Source of the DNA: Flavobacterium aquatile LMG 4008 = ATCC 11947
GTDB lineage: Bacteria > Bacteroidota > Bacteroidia > Flavobacteriales > Flavobacteriaceae
Assembly (NCBI RefSeq): GCF_000757385.1
Contig: NZ_JRHH01000002.1
Span: 434,001 to 498,000, forward strand
Direction: 5' to 3'
Length of the DNA stretch: 64,000 nt
Position numbers and translations under genes: made by a program. Under the pieces are notes generated by a model that was not told the DNA's origin, did not search any database, and saw nothing but the letters and a program-made list of their open reading frames with translations. Positions within the stretch are counted from its first letter, which is position 1. Every line of letters starts with the position of its first letter. This document shows positions 62,464 to 64,000 of the stretch, piece after piece.

Positions 62464-63831
62464 TTATACTGTTTGCTTTGCTACTAAATGCTTCACTTTT
62501 TCAAATGGCTCATTTACAAAGTGATCTCTATTTCTTACTTTTTCTGGGAAACGAATGTGGTATTCAAACTCGTCTTTGAAATGACGAATTGCCGCAGCAA
62601 CTGGCCATGAAGCCGCGTCACCTAATGGACAAATCGTATTTCCTTCAATTTTAGATTGAATACTCCATAATAATTCGATGTCTTCTTCGCGTCCGTGACC
62701 GTTTTCAATTCGGTGTAACACTTTTTCTAGCCAACCTGTTCCTTCACGGCATGGCGTACATTGTCCGCAAGATTCATGGTGGTAAAATCTTGAAAAATTC
62801 CAAGTATTTCTAACGATGCAAGCTCTATCATCATAAACAATAAATCCACCTGAACCTAACATGGAACCAGTTGCGAATCCACCATCAGAAAGACTTTCGT
62901 ATGTCATTAAACGGTCTTCACCAGCGGCAGTTTTGTAAATTAAATTGGCTGGTAAAATTGGCACCGAACTTCCTCCAGGAACTAATGCTTTCAATGGTCT
63001 GTCGGTTTGCATACCACCACAATATTCGTCAGAATTCATAAATTCGTAAACAGAAACACCCAATTCAATTTCGTAAACACCTTGATTTTTGATGTTTCCA
63101 GATGCTGAAATTAATTTGGTTCCAGTAGAACGACCAATTCCAATTCCTGCATAATCAGCACCAGAATTATTGATAATCCAAGGCACAGCAGCAATTGTTT
63201 CTACGTTATTTACTACAGTTGGATTTTGCCAAAGACCTTTTACAGCAGGAAATGGTGGCTTCAATCTTGGATTTCCACGTTTTCCTTCTAGTGATTCAAT
63301 CAATGCAGTTTCTTCTCCGCAGATGTAAGCTCCGCCACCAATTTGAACAAAAAGTTCTAAATCGTAACCTGAACCTAATATATTTTTACCCAAAAATCCA
63401 GCAGCTTTTGCTTCGGCGATGGCTCTTTCTAAAATTTTGTAAACCCACATGTATTCTCCACGAATGTAGATGTATGAAAGGTTTGCTCCAAGCGCATAAC
63501 TTGATGTAATCATTCCTTCTATTAAAAGGTGAGGAATGTACTCCATTAAGTAACGGTCTTTGAAAGTTCCTGGTTCTGATTCGTCAGCATTACAAACTAA
63601 ATGTCTTGGATTTCCCGATTTTTTATCGATAAAACTCCATTTCATTCCAGCTGGAAATCCTGCACCACCACGACCACGAAGCCCAGAAGTTTTTACTTCT
63701 TCAACCACTTCGTCTGGCGTCATTTTTTTCAAGGCTTTTTCTACTGATGCGTAACCGCCTTCACGACGATATACTTCATAAGTTTTAATTCCTGGAACGT
63801 TGATTTTGTCTAATAATATTTTTCTTCCCAT
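62464..63831 (-). CDS. nuoF: NADH-quinone oxidoreductase subunit F
   Basis: 455 residues. NADH/FMN-binding GRGGAGFPAGMKW, NADESEPGTFKDR, GAYICGEETALIESLEG, and the [4Fe-4S] ligands in ESCGQCTPCREG plus CPLGDAA. Entry point for electrons from NADH. Four bases after nuoE. Confidence 0.97.
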   Translation of the reverse strand: MGRKILLDKINVPGIKTYEVYRREGGYASVEKALKKMTPDEVVEEVKTSGLRGRGGAGFPAGMKWSFIDKKSGNPRHLVCNADESEPGTFKDRYLMEYIPHLLIEGMITSSYALGANLSYIYIRGEYMWVYKILERAIAEAKAAGFLGKNILGSGYDLELFVQIGGGAYICGEETALIESLEGKRGNPRLKPPFPAVKGLWQNPTVVNNVETIAAVPWIINNSGADYAGIGIGRSTGTKLISASGNIKNQGVYEIELGVSVYEFMNSDEYCGGMQTDRPLKALVPGGSSVPILPANLIYKTAAGEDRLMTYESLSDGGFATGSMLGSGGFIVYDDRACIVRNTWNFSRFYHHESCGQCTPCREGTGWLEKVLHRIENGHGREEDIELLWSIQSKIEGNTICPLGDAASWPVAAAIRHFKDEFEYHIRFPEKVRNRDHFVNEPFEKVKHLVAKQTV

Positions 63832-63835
63832 GATA

Positions 63836-64000
63836 CTATTTATCGTGTAAAGTGATTTTTCCTTCTTTGCAATCAGACACTAACTGATCGATTTTTTCTT
63901 TGGTAAGATGTTCTTGGTAGAAATCACCCAATTGCATCATTGGAGCATATCCACAAGCACCAAGACATTCCACACCGCGAACTTCAAACATCATATCTGC
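63836..64000 (-). CDS. nuoE: NADH-quinone oxidoreductase subunit E, C-terminal part (5' end outside window)
   Basis: 54 visible codons ending in TAG at 63836-63838. FEVRGVECLGACGYAPMMQLGDFY has the second Cys pair (CxxxC) of the [2Fe-2S] thioredoxin-like domain and QEHLTKEKIDQLVSDC is the usual C-terminal helix. Partner of NuoF. Confidence 0.93.
   Translation of the reverse strand, partial: ADMMFEVRGVECLGACGYAPMMQLGDFYQEHLTKEKIDQLVSDCKEGKITLHDK

Noticed and set aside
1..64000. Genomic island borders, transposases, integrases or CRISPR
   Set aside because: No such genes, no spaced direct repeats of CRISPR type and no tRNA or att-like repeats were found.

Overview
The window comes from a low-GC member of the Bacteroidota, most likely Flavobacteriaceae and close to Flavobacterium. 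This is inferred from AT-rich DNA, TAnnTTTG -7 promoter elements, absence of Shine-Dalgarno sequences, many short lipoproteins, a TonB-dependent receptor, a short NuoG, and a Sec-type (clade II) NosZ. No rRNA, tRNA, CRISPR array, transposase or phage gene was found.

Bases 1-33984 form a denitrification island. It starts with the end of a methyltransferase and a Cys-rich copper-storage protein. The nos operon follows (cytochrome c, nosZ, nosB-like, nosL, nosD, nosF, nosY, truncated globin, CopD-like). Next are nadBA on the minus strand and ric-nrdD-nrdG on the plus strand, with the glycyl-radical domain of NrdD on its own small reading frame. A long minus-strand block runs down from 27190: norC, norB, nirK (with fused cytochrome c), nirV, SCO, porin, norQ, norD, a hemerythrin/PAS protein, norE, norF. 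A separate unit, osmC-norC2-norB2, carries a NorB homologue with an altered active site. The right part holds an NsrR-like Rrf2 regulator, a fasciclin lipoprotein, a CRP/FNR regulator paired with an unknown His-rich membrane protein, and a copper uptake set ending in an OprC/NosA-like receptor. Nitrite to N2 is covered; no nitrate reductase is present.

The strongest result is regulatory. Six perfect ATGA-N6-TCAT dyads (FNR-like, ATGAT-N4-ATCAT) lie exactly 22-23 bp upstream of candidate -7 boxes of up to eight transcription units: nos, ric-nrd, nadAB, osmC-norC2B2, norCB-nirK, fasciclin, crp itself and the divergent copper cluster. A second pair of dyads (AAAAGA-N8-TCTTTT) flanks the rrf2/norC divergent region and is the likely operator of the Rrf2 protein.

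Bases 34549-42665 hold ordinary accessory genes with local regulators: an SDR/SnoaL pair beside an HxlR regulator, a secreted HExxH protein, RidA, two alpha/beta hydrolases with duplicated promoter modules next to an AraC regulator, and a DoxX/HxlR pair. Bases 42792-52341 are a galactan/galactose operon (galM, two GH53, GH2, galK, galT, SSS transporter) divergent from a GntR-LacI hybrid regulator. A umuC-umuD pair in unusual order follows. The right end (54168-64000) is the minus-strand nuo operon for complex I, from nuoN back to a partial nuoE, which would feed electrons to the respiratory chain that the denitrification enzymes terminate.
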